DNA from: Rhizobium sp. NXC14
GTDB lineage: Bacteria; Pseudomonadota; Alphaproteobacteria; Rhizobiales; Rhizobiaceae
Direction: 5' to 3'
Assembly (NCBI RefSeq): GCF_002117485.1
Contig: NZ_CP021030.1
Coordinates: 65,001 to 129,000, forward strand
DNA length: 64,000 nt
How positions within the stretch are numbered: the stretch's first letter is position 1; every line of letters starts with the position of its first letter. The notes under the pieces were generated by a model. That model had not been told where the DNA came from. It did no database searches and saw only the letters and a program-made list of their open reading frames with translations. Made by a program: the position numbers and the translations under genes. Below are positions 36,071 through 44,220 of this stretch, in pieces.

Positions 36071-37482
36071 AGCTTGTAGGCCTTCTTCGCATTGTCATAG
36101 GAGAGTTCGCGCGCCACGAACTCGGCGTCCTTCCCGGAAATCCGGTGCTCGGCGACGAGCCCGGCGAGGAAGCGGCAGACCTCGCGGCGCCAGACGTCAT
36201 GGCGGGCAGGGATCGACAGCAGCGCGCGCGTATCGTCGTTGAACCCGGCCATATTGGCAAAACCTGCTGTCTCTACCACCTGGTCGAGATAGCGGCGGAT
36301 GCCGAGCGGGCTGTCATGGAACCACCAGGGCGGGCCAATCATCAGGCAGGGCCAGTGGCCGGCCATCGGCGCGAGCTCCCGGGCATAGGTCGTCTCGTCG
36401 AGGGTGAAAAGGAGGATACGCAGGCCCGGCGCGTGGCCATACTTGGAAAGCAGCGCATTCAGGCCGCCGACCCAGTCCGTGCGGGTCGGGATATCGGCGC
36501 CCATATTGGGGCCGCGCGTCGCAAACAGCCCGCTGTCGGTGTTGCGTCGTGAGCCGGCGTGAATCTGCATCACCATGCCATCTTCGGCCGAAAGCCCGGC
36601 CATCTCGGTCATCATCTGGCCGCGGAAGAGCTCGGCATCAACAGCCGAAAGCGCGCCCTTCAATGCCCTGTCGAGCAGCGCCTGCTTTTCTGCAAGCGGC
36701 AGATCAGCCGTGAAGGCCGTGGGTACGCCGTGATCGGTCGCGGTCGCGCCGAACTGGCGGAAAAAGGCACGCCGGTGCCGATGCGCCTCGATCAGGCCGT
36801 CCCAGCGCGTGACATCGGCGCCGGTGATCTCTCCGAATTTGACGAGATTGTCGCGGAAGCCGACGGCATCGGGATCGGTGACGCTGTCCGGCCGGTAGGT
36901 GGTCCGGACCTTGCCGATCCAGCCCTCCGCCGCCATTTTCTGGTGATGGACAAGCGGGTCGAGCGCGCCTTCGGTGGTGGCGATCGTTTCGATGCCGAAT
37001 CGCTGATGCAGCGCCCGCGGGCGGAATTCGGGACGGGCGAGCTGGGCATTGATGTGATCATAGAGCGCATCGGCATTATCCGCCGTCAGCGGCTCGGTGC
37101 AGCCGAGCACGGCCGACATCGCATGGTCGACCCAGAGGCTCGAGGGCGTTCCGCGGAAGAGGTGGTAATGCTTGGCAAAGGTCCGCCAGATCGCCCGCCC
37201 CTCAGCCACCGGCTTGCCGTCGAGCCTGGGAACACCGAGCTCGTCCAAGGTGACGCCGACGCTGTGCAGCATGCGAAAGAGATAGTGATCGGGAATGACC
37301 AGCAGCGAGGCCGCGTCTTCAAACGGCTTGTCGTCGGCGAACCAGGACGGTTCGGTGTGCCCGTGCGGGCTGACGATCGGAAGATTGCGCACCGTGTCGT
37401 AAAGATCGCGCGCAATGGTCCGTGTCGCCGGGTCGGCCGGAAAGAGCCGGTCCGGATGAAGAAAGCCGTTGCCTGCATCCAT
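36067..37482 (-). CDS. uxaC: Uronate (glucuronate) isomerase, 471 aa
   Basis: Full-length UxaC: HPDRLFPADPATRTIARDLY near the N-terminus, IVSPHGHTEPSWFADD in two metal-ligand His positions (about 35-50), TTEGALDPLVHH, MVMQIHAGSRRNTDSGLF near 305 and the C-terminal MAGFNDDTRALLSIPARHD. It converts D-glucuronate to D-fructuronate in the cytoplasm. AGGGAGGAATACTG precedes the ATG. Operator-like site C lies 63 bp upstream, the same spacing as before the ABC and DUF993 operons, so uxaC-uxuB is likely part of that regulon and receives a uronate freed from the imported compound. Confidence 0.94.
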   Translation of the reverse strand: MDAGNGFLHPDRLFPADPATRTIARDLYDTVRNLPIVSPHGHTEPSWFADDKPFEDAASLLVIPDHYLFRMLHSVGVTLDELGVPRLDGKPVAEGRAIWRTFAKHYHLFRGTPSSLWVDHAMSAVLGCTEPLTADNADALYDHINAQLARPEFRPRALHQRFGIETIATTEGALDPLVHHQKMAAEGWIGKVRTTYRPDSVTDPDAVGFRDNLVKFGEITGADVTRWDGLIEAHRHRRAFFRQFGATATDHGVPTAFTADLPLAEKQALLDRALKGALSAVDAELFRGQMMTEMAGLSAEDGMVMQIHAGSRRNTDSGLFATRGPNMGADIPTRTDWVGGLNALLSKYGHAPGLRILLFTLDETTYARELAPMAGHWPCLMIGPPWWFHDSPLGIRRYLDQVVETAGFANMAGFNDDTRALLSIPARHDVWRREVCRFLAGLVAEHRISGKDAEFVARELSYDNAKKAYKL

Positions 37483-37544
37483 CAGTATTCCTCCCTGATG
37501 GATAAGGGCCTACCCCACAACATCAGGCACGGCAAGGTCTTTTA

Positions 37545-37560
37545 GTAACCAAACGGTTCG
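37545..37560. promoter_or_regulatory. Operator site C (TAAC-N6-GTT) before uxaC-uxuB
   Basis: GTAACCAAACGGTTCG shares 14 of 16 bases with site A; one arm base differs from the ideal TAAC-N6-GTTA. It is 63 bp upstream of the uxaC start. Together with sites at 24568 and 25500 it suggests common control by the TetR-type regulator. Confidence 0.7.
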
Positions 37561-37661
37561 GTTTTGCGCATGGTCGCGCCCGCCCTCGAAAGCATTGACG
37601 CGGTGGCCTATTTCCGCTTTGGAAAATCATCTGTTCTGCCGGTGCCGGCAAAGGAGGATCA

Positions 37662-37871
37662 ATGTCCGACGAGACCAACCGCATCACCCGGCTGGAGGAA
37701 ATGCTGGCCTATCAGGCAAAGACGATCGAAGAGCTTTCCGATCAACTCGCCGAACAATGGAAGATCGTGGAGCAGATGCGCACCAAGCTCGATCGGTTGA
37801 CCGAACGTTTCCTGTCGCTGGAGGAGCAGACGCTGGACGCGCCCGCGATCACCCGCCCGCCGCATTACTAG
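37662..37871 (+). CDS. slyX: SlyX family protein, 69 aa
   Basis: Short, wholly helical, coiled-coil protein: ITRLEEMLAYQAKTIEELSD then QMRTKLDRLTERFLSLEE, ending in the SlyX-type PPHY tail. The length is normal for SlyX. AAGGAGGA lies a few bases before the ATG. Function of the family is not settled. It is a single gene, divergent from uxaC and convergent with gabD. Confidence 0.9.
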   Translation: MSDETNRITRLEEMLAYQAKTIEELSDQLAEQWKIVEQMRTKLDRLTERFLSLEEQTLDAPAITRPPHY

Positions 37872-37910
37872 CGGCACGCGGCGGAAGCCGCGTACCCGTG
37901 ATACGACCGA

Positions 37911-39392
37911 TCAAACGCCGCCAATGCAGAGATATTTCATCTCCAGATAATCGTGGGCGCCGTGGCGCGAGCCCTCGCGGCCGAGGCCCGATTGTTTGAT
38001 GCCGCCGAAGGGCGCCGTCTCTGACGACATCAGGCCAGTATTGATGCCGATCATGCCATATTCCAGCGCTTCCGCCACCCGCCAGACCTTCTTGAGGTCT
38101 CCGGCATAGAAATAGGCGGCCAGCCCGAATTCCGTGTCGTTGGCCTGAGCGATGACGTCCTCGACCGTCTCGAAGCGGAAGAGCGGCGCCACCGGCCCGA
38201 ACGTTTCCTCGCGCGCCACCGTCATGTCGCGGGTCACGCCGGTCAGCACCGTCGGCGTAAAGAAGGTGCCGGCGCCGTCGAGGCGCTTGCCGCCGGTCAG
38301 AACCTTGGCGCCCTTGGCAAGCGCGTCGCCGACATGGTCCTCCACCTTGGCAAGACCCTGCTCGTCGATCAGTGGCCCGATCTCGACACCGGGCTTGAAC
38401 CCGTCGCCGACCGACATCTTGGCGACCTTCGCGGCAAGTTTCGCGGCAAAGGCGTCATAGACGCTGGACTGGATATAGAGGCGGTTGGCGCAGACGCAGG
38501 TCTGGCCGGCATTACGATATTTCGAAGCGATCGCGCCCTCGACGGCAGCGTCGAGATCAGCATCGTCAAAGACGATGAACGGCGCATTGCCGCCGAGCTC
38601 CAGGCTCACCTTCTTGATCTGGTCGGCGCATTGCCGCATCAGGATACGGCCGACCTCGGTCGAGCCGGTGAAGCTGATCTTGCGCACTTTTTCATTGCCG
38701 CAGAGCTCGCGGCCGATCGCCGGGCCATCGAGCCCGACAATGAGATTGAAGACGCCGGCGGGAATGCCGGCCTGTTCGGCGAGCATGGCAAGGGCAATCG
38801 CCGTCAGCGGCGTCTGCTCGGCCGGCTTCGACACGACAGTGCAGCCGACGGCAAGCGCCGGCGCGATCTTGCGGGCAATCATCGCCGCCGGGAAATTCCA
38901 CGGCGTGATCGTGCCGACGACGCCGACCGGCTGCTTGATGACGATCATGCGTTTATCGTTGGAAGGCGCCGGGATCGTCTCGCCGTAAATGCGCTTGGCC
39001 TCTTCCGCATACCATTCGATATAGGCGGCGGCATAAAGGATCTCGCCGCGTGCTTCTGCGAACGGCTTGCCCATTTCGGCCGTCAGGATCGCCGCGAGTT
39101 CGTCGGCATTGGCGACCATCAGGTCGAACCATTTGCGCAGGACGACGCTGCGCTCCTTTGCCGGGCGGGCAGCCCAGGCCGGCTGGGCGGCATAGGCCGC
39201 ATCGATCGCCGTTCGCGTCTCCGCGGCACCCATATCGGGCAGGGAGGCGAGCAGCTCGCCGGTTGCCGGGTTGAGCACGTCGAAAGTTCCAGCAGCATTG
39301 CCTGATGTCCAGACGCCGTTGATGTAGCCGGCGTCGCGAAGCAAGGGAGAAGAGAAAGGAACGTGCTTTGTCAGTGCGGTGGTGAAAGCCAT
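37911..39392 (-). CDS. gabD: NAD(P)-dependent succinate-semialdehyde dehydrogenase, 493 aa
   Basis: Aldehyde dehydrogenase fold: ITPWNFPAAMIARKIAPALA around residue 160-180, FTGSTEVGRILM cofactor motif near 240, catalytic Glu in LELGGNAPFIVFDDAD (near 263) and catalytic Cys in NAGQTCVCANRLY (near 297-300). It oxidises succinate semialdehyde to succinate, the second step of GABA breakdown. Located 40 bp downstream of gabT in the same direction, which supports the name over other ALDH types. Confidence 0.92.
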   Translation of the reverse strand: MAFTTALTKHVPFSSPLLRDAGYINGVWTSGNAAGTFDVLNPATGELLASLPDMGAAETRTAIDAAYAAQPAWAARPAKERSVVLRKWFDLMVANADELAAILTAEMGKPFAEARGEILYAAAYIEWYAEEAKRIYGETIPAPSNDKRMIVIKQPVGVVGTITPWNFPAAMIARKIAPALAVGCTVVSKPAEQTPLTAIALAMLAEQAGIPAGVFNLIVGLDGPAIGRELCGNEKVRKISFTGSTEVGRILMRQCADQIKKVSLELGGNAPFIVFDDADLDAAVEGAIASKYRNAGQTCVCANRLYIQSSVYDAFAAKLAAKVAKMSVGDGFKPGVEIGPLIDEQGLAKVEDHVGDALAKGAKVLTGGKRLDGAGTFFTPTVLTGVTRDMTVAREETFGPVAPLFRFETVEDVIAQANDTEFGLAAYFYAGDLKKVWRVAEALEYGMIGINTGLMSSETAPFGGIKQSGLGREGSRHGAHDYLEMKYLCIGGV

Positions 39393-39432
39393 GTCATATC
39401 CTCATTGGGAATTGAATGCGGTTCCGATGCGG

Positions 39433-40713
39433 TCACTTGCCCGTGCTTGCTTCCAGCATTGACGTCTCGAGAATGTCGAGCGCCTCGCCGAAGACCTCGT
39501 CCTGAATGGTGATCGGCGCGAGGAAGCGGATGACGTTGCCATGGACGCCGCAGGTGAGCAGGATCAGCCCCTTGTCGAGCGCTGTCAGCCGCACCTTGTT
39601 GGCGAAGTCAGCACTCGGCAATCCCGTCGTCCGGTCATTGAATTCGACGGCGTTCATGAAGCCGGGTCCGCGAATATCGGCAATCTCCGGCACCTTCTCG
39701 CGCAAGGATTCAAGCCGCTGCTTCAGCCGTCCGCCGAGCTGGTTGGCGCGACTGCAGAGGTCTTCGTCCACGATGACGTCGAGGACGGCATGGGCAGCTG
39801 CGATGCCGAGCGGGTTGCCGCCGTATGTGCCGCCGAGCCCGCCCGGTCCCGGCGCGTCCATGACTTCGGCGCGGCCGGTGACGGCAGCAAGTGGGAAGCC
39901 GCCGGCAAGGCTTTTCGCCATCGTCGTCAGGTCGGCGGCCACCTCGTGATGATCCATCGCGAACATTCTGCCGGTGCGGGCAAAACCGGTCTGCACCTCG
40001 TCAGCGATCAAGAGGATGCCGTGCTGGTCGCAGAGTTCGCGCAGTGCTTTCATGAAGGCTACGGGCGCCGGATAGAAGCCGCCTTCGCCCTGCACCGGCT
40101 CGAGGATAATGGCGGCGACGCGCTGCGGATCGACATCGGCGGCGAAGAGTTTCTTCAGCGCTGCAAGCGATTGGTCGACGGAGACGCCGTGAAGTTCGAC
40201 CGGGAAAGGAACATGGAACACGTCGCCGGGCATCGCGCCGAAGCCGACCTTGTAGGGCACGACCTTGCCGGTCAGCGCCATGCCCATGAAGGTGCGGCCA
40301 TGGAAACCGCCGCTGAAGGCGATGACGGCCGAGCGGCCGGTTGCCGCGCGTGCGATCTTGACGGCATTCTCGACCGCCTCGGCGCCAGTGGTGACGAAGA
40401 TCGTCTTCTTCTGGAAATTGCCGGGCAACAGCGCGTTCAACCGTTCGGCAAGGCTGACGTAGTTCTCGTAGGGCACGACCTGATGGCAGGTGTGGGTAAA
40501 GTGGTCGAGTTGCTCCTTGACGGCTGCGATAACCCTGGGATGGCGGTGACCGGTGTTGAGCACGGCGATGCCGGCGGCGAAATCGATATAGCGGCGGCCC
40601 TCCTTGTCCCAGATTTCGGCATTCTCTGCGTGGTCCGCATAGATCTGGGTGGTCATGCCGACACCGCGCGAAATCGCGGCATTCTTCCGGTCGGTAAGGT
40701 GTGTCGCGGTCAT
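39433..40713 (-). CDS. gabT: 4-aminobutyrate aminotransferase, 426 aa
   Basis: Class III PLP aminotransferase. The PLP-lysine segment is TTMAKSLAGGFPLAAVTGR (near residue 268), with LLIADEVQTGFARTG before it and VTTGAEAVENAVKIARAATGR given in part near 105. The start at 40713 gives the usual 426-aa GabT; the frame runs further upstream through AT-rich promoter DNA. GGGAG lies upstream of the ATG. It makes succinate semialdehyde from GABA, relevant to rhizobia because GABA is plentiful in nodules. Divergent from the MerR-cupin regulator, which probably controls it. Confidence 0.93.
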   Translation of the reverse strand: MTATHLTDRKNAAISRGVGMTTQIYADHAENAEIWDKEGRRYIDFAAGIAVLNTGHRHPRVIAAVKEQLDHFTHTCHQVVPYENYVSLAERLNALLPGNFQKKTIFVTTGAEAVENAVKIARAATGRSAVIAFSGGFHGRTFMGMALTGKVVPYKVGFGAMPGDVFHVPFPVELHGVSVDQSLAALKKLFAADVDPQRVAAIILEPVQGEGGFYPAPVAFMKALRELCDQHGILLIADEVQTGFARTGRMFAMDHHEVAADLTTMAKSLAGGFPLAAVTGRAEVMDAPGPGGLGGTYGGNPLGIAAAHAVLDVIVDEDLCSRANQLGGRLKQRLESLREKVPEIADIRGPGFMNAVEFNDRTTGLPSADFANKVRLTALDKGLILLTCGVHGNVIRFLAPITIQDEVFGEALDILETSMLEASTGK

Positions 40714-40745
40714 CGATCTGCTCCCGTTTGAAGTTTTTGGATTTA

Positions 40746-40766
40746 TCTTACATAAGTTCTGTAAGA
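40746..40766. promoter_or_regulatory. Palindrome in the gabT/regulator promoter region
   Basis: TCTTACA-N7-TGTAAGA, perfect seven-base arms. A related half-site TTCTGCAAGA follows at 40790-40799. It lies between gabT and the divergent regulator gene and is a candidate binding site for that regulator. Confidence 0.55.
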
Positions 40767-40876
40767 TGCCCTGGAAATTCCTACATTTTTTCTGCAAGAA
40801 AACAAGCGGCATTTTTTGCTTCAAACATCACGCGATTTGATGAATGCTCGCGCAACGAGAATCGGGGTATTGGCTG

Positions 40877-41686
40877 ATGAGTGACAACGGGCCTGTGCGC
40901 TACAAGGTGGCGGAGGCCGCGCGGCTGGCGGGCGTCTCCGCCTCGACGTTGCGCCTCTGGGAAAGCCAGGGTCTGGTCGTTCCCGCCCGCTCCGAAACCG
41001 GCCATCGCCAATACAGCGCCGAAGACGTGGCGCGGCTGAAGCGCATCTCCTGGTATCGGGCCGAGCGCGGTCTCAATCCCGCAGCCATTCGCGAGGCGCT
41101 GGAGAGCGAGGAACCTTCCGCCGACGGTGCCGAACCCGGCCAGGATTCCGGCCTCGGCCGTAAATTGCGGAGCCTCCGCCACGCCGCGGGCAAAACGCTT
41201 GATCAGGTCGCCGGTGATATCGGCATCACCGCTTCGACGCTCTCGACGCTGGAGCGCACCTCGCAAGGCGTCGGGTTCAAGACGCTTCACGACCTCGCCG
41301 AATATTACGCCACCACCGTCTCCCGCCTCTCCGGCGCGGAAAGCGAGGAGGTGCCGGCAGTGATACGCGCCGGCGAGTGGCGCACCTGGCCGGAAACGAC
41401 CCCCGGGGTTACCGTGCAGCTGCTTGCCGAAGGCCGAAGGATGATGGATTGCCACCGTTTCGTGCTGGCGCCGGGCGCCGCCAGCGAGGGCGCCTATCGC
41501 CACGAAGGCGAGGAATTCATGCATGTCCTGTCCGGCCGGCTGGAACTGGTGCTCGACAGCGACCAGTTCTTCGATCTCGGCCCGGGCGATTCACTGTATT
41601 TCGAAAGCCGCCGCTACCATTCCTGGCGCAACCGCCACGATGGCGAAACCGTGCTCCTCTGGATAAACACGCCGCCGACATTCTGA
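40877..41686 (+). CDS. Regulator with MerR, XRE and cupin domains, 269 aa
   Basis: Three domains in order. A MerR-type winged helix comes first: YKVAEAARLAGVSASTLRLWES, cut here at RLWE, residues about 8-75. A second Cro/XRE helix-turn-helix follows (LGRKLRSLRHAAGKTLDQVA and DIGITASTLSTLERTSQG, about 92-145). A C-terminal cupin holds YRHEGEEFMHVLSGRLELVL and FDLGPGDSLYFESRRYHSWRN in parts. The cupin may sense a small molecule. Start at 40877 places the MerR domain normally; ATG 40844 is an alternative. Divergent from gabT, hence a likely regulator of GABA use. Confidence 0.85.
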   Translation: MSDNGPVRYKVAEAARLAGVSASTLRLWESQGLVVPARSETGHRQYSAEDVARLKRISWYRAERGLNPAAIREALESEEPSADGAEPGQDSGLGRKLRSLRHAAGKTLDQVAGDIGITASTLSTLERTSQGVGFKTLHDLAEYYATTVSRLSGAESEEVPAVIRAGEWRTWPETTPGVTVQLLAEGRRMMDCHRFVLAPGAASEGAYRHEGEEFMHVLSGRLELVLDSDQFFDLGPGDSLYFESRRYHSWRNRHDGETVLLWINTPPTF

Positions 41687-41770
41687 ACCAGCCGCAGCAG
41701 GAAGCAGTTTCGCAATGTGTGCCTTTGCGCTATAGCGCGAGTGGAGAATATCCGAACGAAAGACAGTCTC

Positions 41771-42397
41771 ATGGCCGCCACCATCCGTTATCACGAAGGC
41801 GATATTTCCGCGACCGATGCGGCCCGCTACACCGGCGCGATCGCGATCGATACCGAGACGCTGGGCCTGGTGCCGCGGCGGGATCGTCTCTGCGTCGTCC
41901 AGCTTTCTCCGGGCGACGGCACCGCCGACATCATCCGCATTGCCGCCGGCCAGAAAGAGGCCCCCAATCTCGTCGCTCTGCTCGAAGATCCCACGCACCA
42001 GAAGATATTTCATTACGGCCGCTTCGATATCGCCGTGCTCTTCCATACTTTCGGCGTCACGACGAACCCGGTGTTCTGCACCAAGATCGCCTCGCGCCTC
42101 TGCCGCACCTACACCGATCGCCACGGCCTCAAGGACAATCTCAAGGAGATGCTCGATGTTGACGTCTCCAAGGCGCAGCAATCTTCCGATTGGGCGGCCG
42201 AGACACTGTCGCCGGCCCAGCTCGAATATGCCGCATCCGACGTGCTTTATCTGCACGCGCTTCGCGACAAGCTGACGGCCCGCCTGATCCGCGACGGCCG
42301 CTTCGACCACGCTACGGCCTGCTTCGCATTCCTGCCGACCCGCGCCAAGCTCGACCTTCTCGGCTGGGAAGAGGCCGATATCTTCGCTCACAGCTGA
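41771..42397 (+). CDS. rnd: Ribonuclease D, 208 aa
   Basis: DEDDy 3'-5' exonuclease: IAIDTETLGL (Asp/Glu, near residue 25), IFHYGRFDIAVLFHTF (Asp near 85) and LEYAASDVLYLHALRD (Tyr and Asp near 158). It lacks the C-terminal HRDC domains of E. coli RNase D, as is usual for the short alphaproteobacterial form. It probably trims tRNA and other RNA 3' ends. Single gene in the cytoplasm; the start at 41771 gives the normal length for this form. Confidence 0.92.
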   Translation: MAATIRYHEGDISATDAARYTGAIAIDTETLGLVPRRDRLCVVQLSPGDGTADIIRIAAGQKEAPNLVALLEDPTHQKIFHYGRFDIAVLFHTFGVTTNPVFCTKIASRLCRTYTDRHGLKDNLKEMLDVDVSKAQQSSDWAAETLSPAQLEYAASDVLYLHALRDKLTARLIRDGRFDHATACFAFLPTRAKLDLLGWEEADIFAHS

Positions 42398-42428
42398 GCG
42401 AATTGCCGTCAGTCTTCACTGTCTGCAG

Positions 42429-42450
42429 CCGCGGATGAACTGATCCGCGG
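42429..42450. terminator. Hairpin after the RNase D gene
   Basis: CCGCGGAT and ATCCGCGG pair around GAACTG, 30 bp downstream of the rnd stop. No T-run follows, so it may be a weak terminator or an RNA-stability hairpin. The remaining bases up to 42622 hold no gene that I can support. Confidence 0.4.
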
Positions 42451-42622
42451 GCGTTAGCGATTCGTTAATCTCTGTTTCTTAATATTCGATTTAATTTTTA
42501 GGCATTCGATGGCGCCGCTTGCGCCATGCGGACAGGAGGATCTGCTCGGGATGCAAGGGACCGGATGAGCGCGGTCCTTTCATAGAGCCTGCTTTCATCG
42601 TCACTTTACGAAAGGGAATGCC

Positions 42623-44143
42623 ATGTTGACCCCCGTTCGTGCAGCGTCCAATGCAAGCTTTTCATCTCAGGGCCAGACTGCGGCGATCGTTGCCGGCGGT
42701 CTTGACCGTTCGGTGATTGCCCCCGCGCCCGTCAACGCGGTCGAAGCCGCCGACCTGAATTCCGCCATTGCCGGCAAGCTGAATATCCTGCTCCTTGCGG
42801 CACGCGAGCGCATGGTCGAAGCCCTTTTCGATGTCATCGATGCGGCCGGCCGTTCCATTTCCCTCGATCGCCGTGAAGACGAGACCAATCTGGCCTTCGC
42901 CTCTCGGCTTGCCGACGCCATTCAGCGGCTGCCGGCCGCCAGAATCGATGAGGTCGAACGCCAGCTGAATGAGCAAGGTCACAACCTGCCGCTCCGGATG
43001 ATCGCCGAAGCCCTGAAGAACCCGGCGGGGCCTGAGGCGGCGCGCATCATCGCCTATCTGGAAATGGTGCGTTACAAGGATCGTGATCTTGCCGCCCGTG
43101 CCGTTGTCCGCTCCTATGGCCAGAACGACGCGTCGCCGATGCGTGCCGAAGCCCGGCCCGAGATCCAGCTGCATGAAGACAGCCTGCCCGCCACGATGCG
43201 CCAGCCGGCGGAAAAGCGAACCGAACCAGCCGGCAAATTGTTCGAGACCCCCCTGCTTGCGGCAACCGAGGAAGCGGTGACCGTCGCAACCGTGGAAGCC
43301 GCTGATCCTGAAATTTCGCAGTCTGAAAACCGGATTCGCTCCGCTTCGGCGACAAAAGCAGAGGTTGCCCCGAAGGTCGAAGCTCGGCGCCCGGCACCGG
43401 CGGAGCCAGGTGACGACACGGCCGAGGTGACGGAACTGCCGGTCATTCAGCCTCGCGCAACGTCGGAAAAAGCCGATCCTGTCATTCCCCGGAACTGGAC
43501 GGGAATCGTCGCATCGATGACCGAAGAGGTCTCCGAGATGATCGTCACCATCATCCGCGAGCAGGACTCGAAAAACGTGATGGAGGATGGTGCTGTCGTG
43601 GCGGCGGTGGAGATCGATGTCATTCTCGACGAAGCCGTCATCAGCGAAGCGAAGGAGACCTTGACGAGACAGCCGGCAGATCTGGCCGCCGCCGACGCTC
43701 GACGATCGGCAGCGCTCCACCCGTCGCAGATGGAAACCGGAGCCACGGCTGCCGCCGCCCGACAGTCGAAAGAAATCGCCGCACAGCCGCAACCGATGCC
43801 GCTTCCCGAGATGGCCGAGGCCTCTTATGTGCCGCTCGCGGCCAGGGTGCCGGAGGGCTTTGCCTATGCCCAGCTGCCCTATCAGTTCGCCAAGGATACG
43901 CCGTCGAACGAAAAGGCCGGTGAAACGAGTCACCAGCATCACCATCACCAGGACGGTGCGCCGCAGGACGAGCAGCAGGCGAAATCCGGCGGTGAGGATG
44001 CCGAGCCCGATGCTGACGGTGCGGAAGCGGCACCAGAGCGCAGGAGGCCAAGGATGATCGATGCCGAGCCGACGGCGTATCGGCCCGACACGGCAGCCGA
44101 TCCGGTCTACGCGCTCTATCAGCGCATGGTCGGCTGGGAATAG
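42623..44143 (+). CDS. Hypothetical protein with disordered Ala/Pro/Glu-rich body and His run, 506 aa
   Basis: I do not recognise this family. Residues about 30-175 look like a folded helical domain (GKLNILLLAARERMVEALFD, DAIQRLPAARIDEVERQL). From about 175 the sequence is low-complexity and acidic, with many Ala, Pro, Glu, and ends with a more ordered tail ADPVYALYQRMVGWE. A His-rich patch, SHQHHHHQDG, near 440 could bind metal. No signal peptide or membrane segment. AAAGGGAATGCC precedes the ATG. It stands alone between rnd and the convergent rpsA. Codon use looks like the neighbours. Confidence 0.75.
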   Translation: MLTPVRAASNASFSSQGQTAAIVAGGLDRSVIAPAPVNAVEAADLNSAIAGKLNILLLAARERMVEALFDVIDAAGRSISLDRREDETNLAFASRLADAIQRLPAARIDEVERQLNEQGHNLPLRMIAEALKNPAGPEAARIIAYLEMVRYKDRDLAARAVVRSYGQNDASPMRAEARPEIQLHEDSLPATMRQPAEKRTEPAGKLFETPLLAATEEAVTVATVEAADPEISQSENRIRSASATKAEVAPKVEARRPAPAEPGDDTAEVTELPVIQPRATSEKADPVIPRNWTGIVASMTEEVSEMIVTIIREQDSKNVMEDGAVVAAVEIDVILDEAVISEAKETLTRQPADLAAADARRSAALHPSQMETGATAAAARQSKEIAAQPQPMPLPEMAEASYVPLAARVPEGFAYAQLPYQFAKDTPSNEKAGETSHQHHHHQDGAPQDEQQAKSGGEDAEPDADGAEAAPERRRPRMIDAEPTAYRPDTAADPVYALYQRMVGWE

Positions 44144-44160
44144 CGGTTTTCATTCCCTGA

Positions 44161-44190
44161 AAATAAAAAACCCGCCGGATCGCTCCGGCG
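44161..44190 (-). terminator. Intrinsic terminator of rpsA
   Basis: On the minus strand, CGCCGGA-GCGA-TCCGGCG is followed by GGGTTTTTTATTT, a strong hairpin plus T-run 30 bp after the rpsA stop. The plus strand has no T-run, so it does not serve the gene at 42623. Confidence 0.8.
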
Positions 44191-44220
44191 AGTTCCATAT
44201 TTCAGACGTGACTGCGAGGC

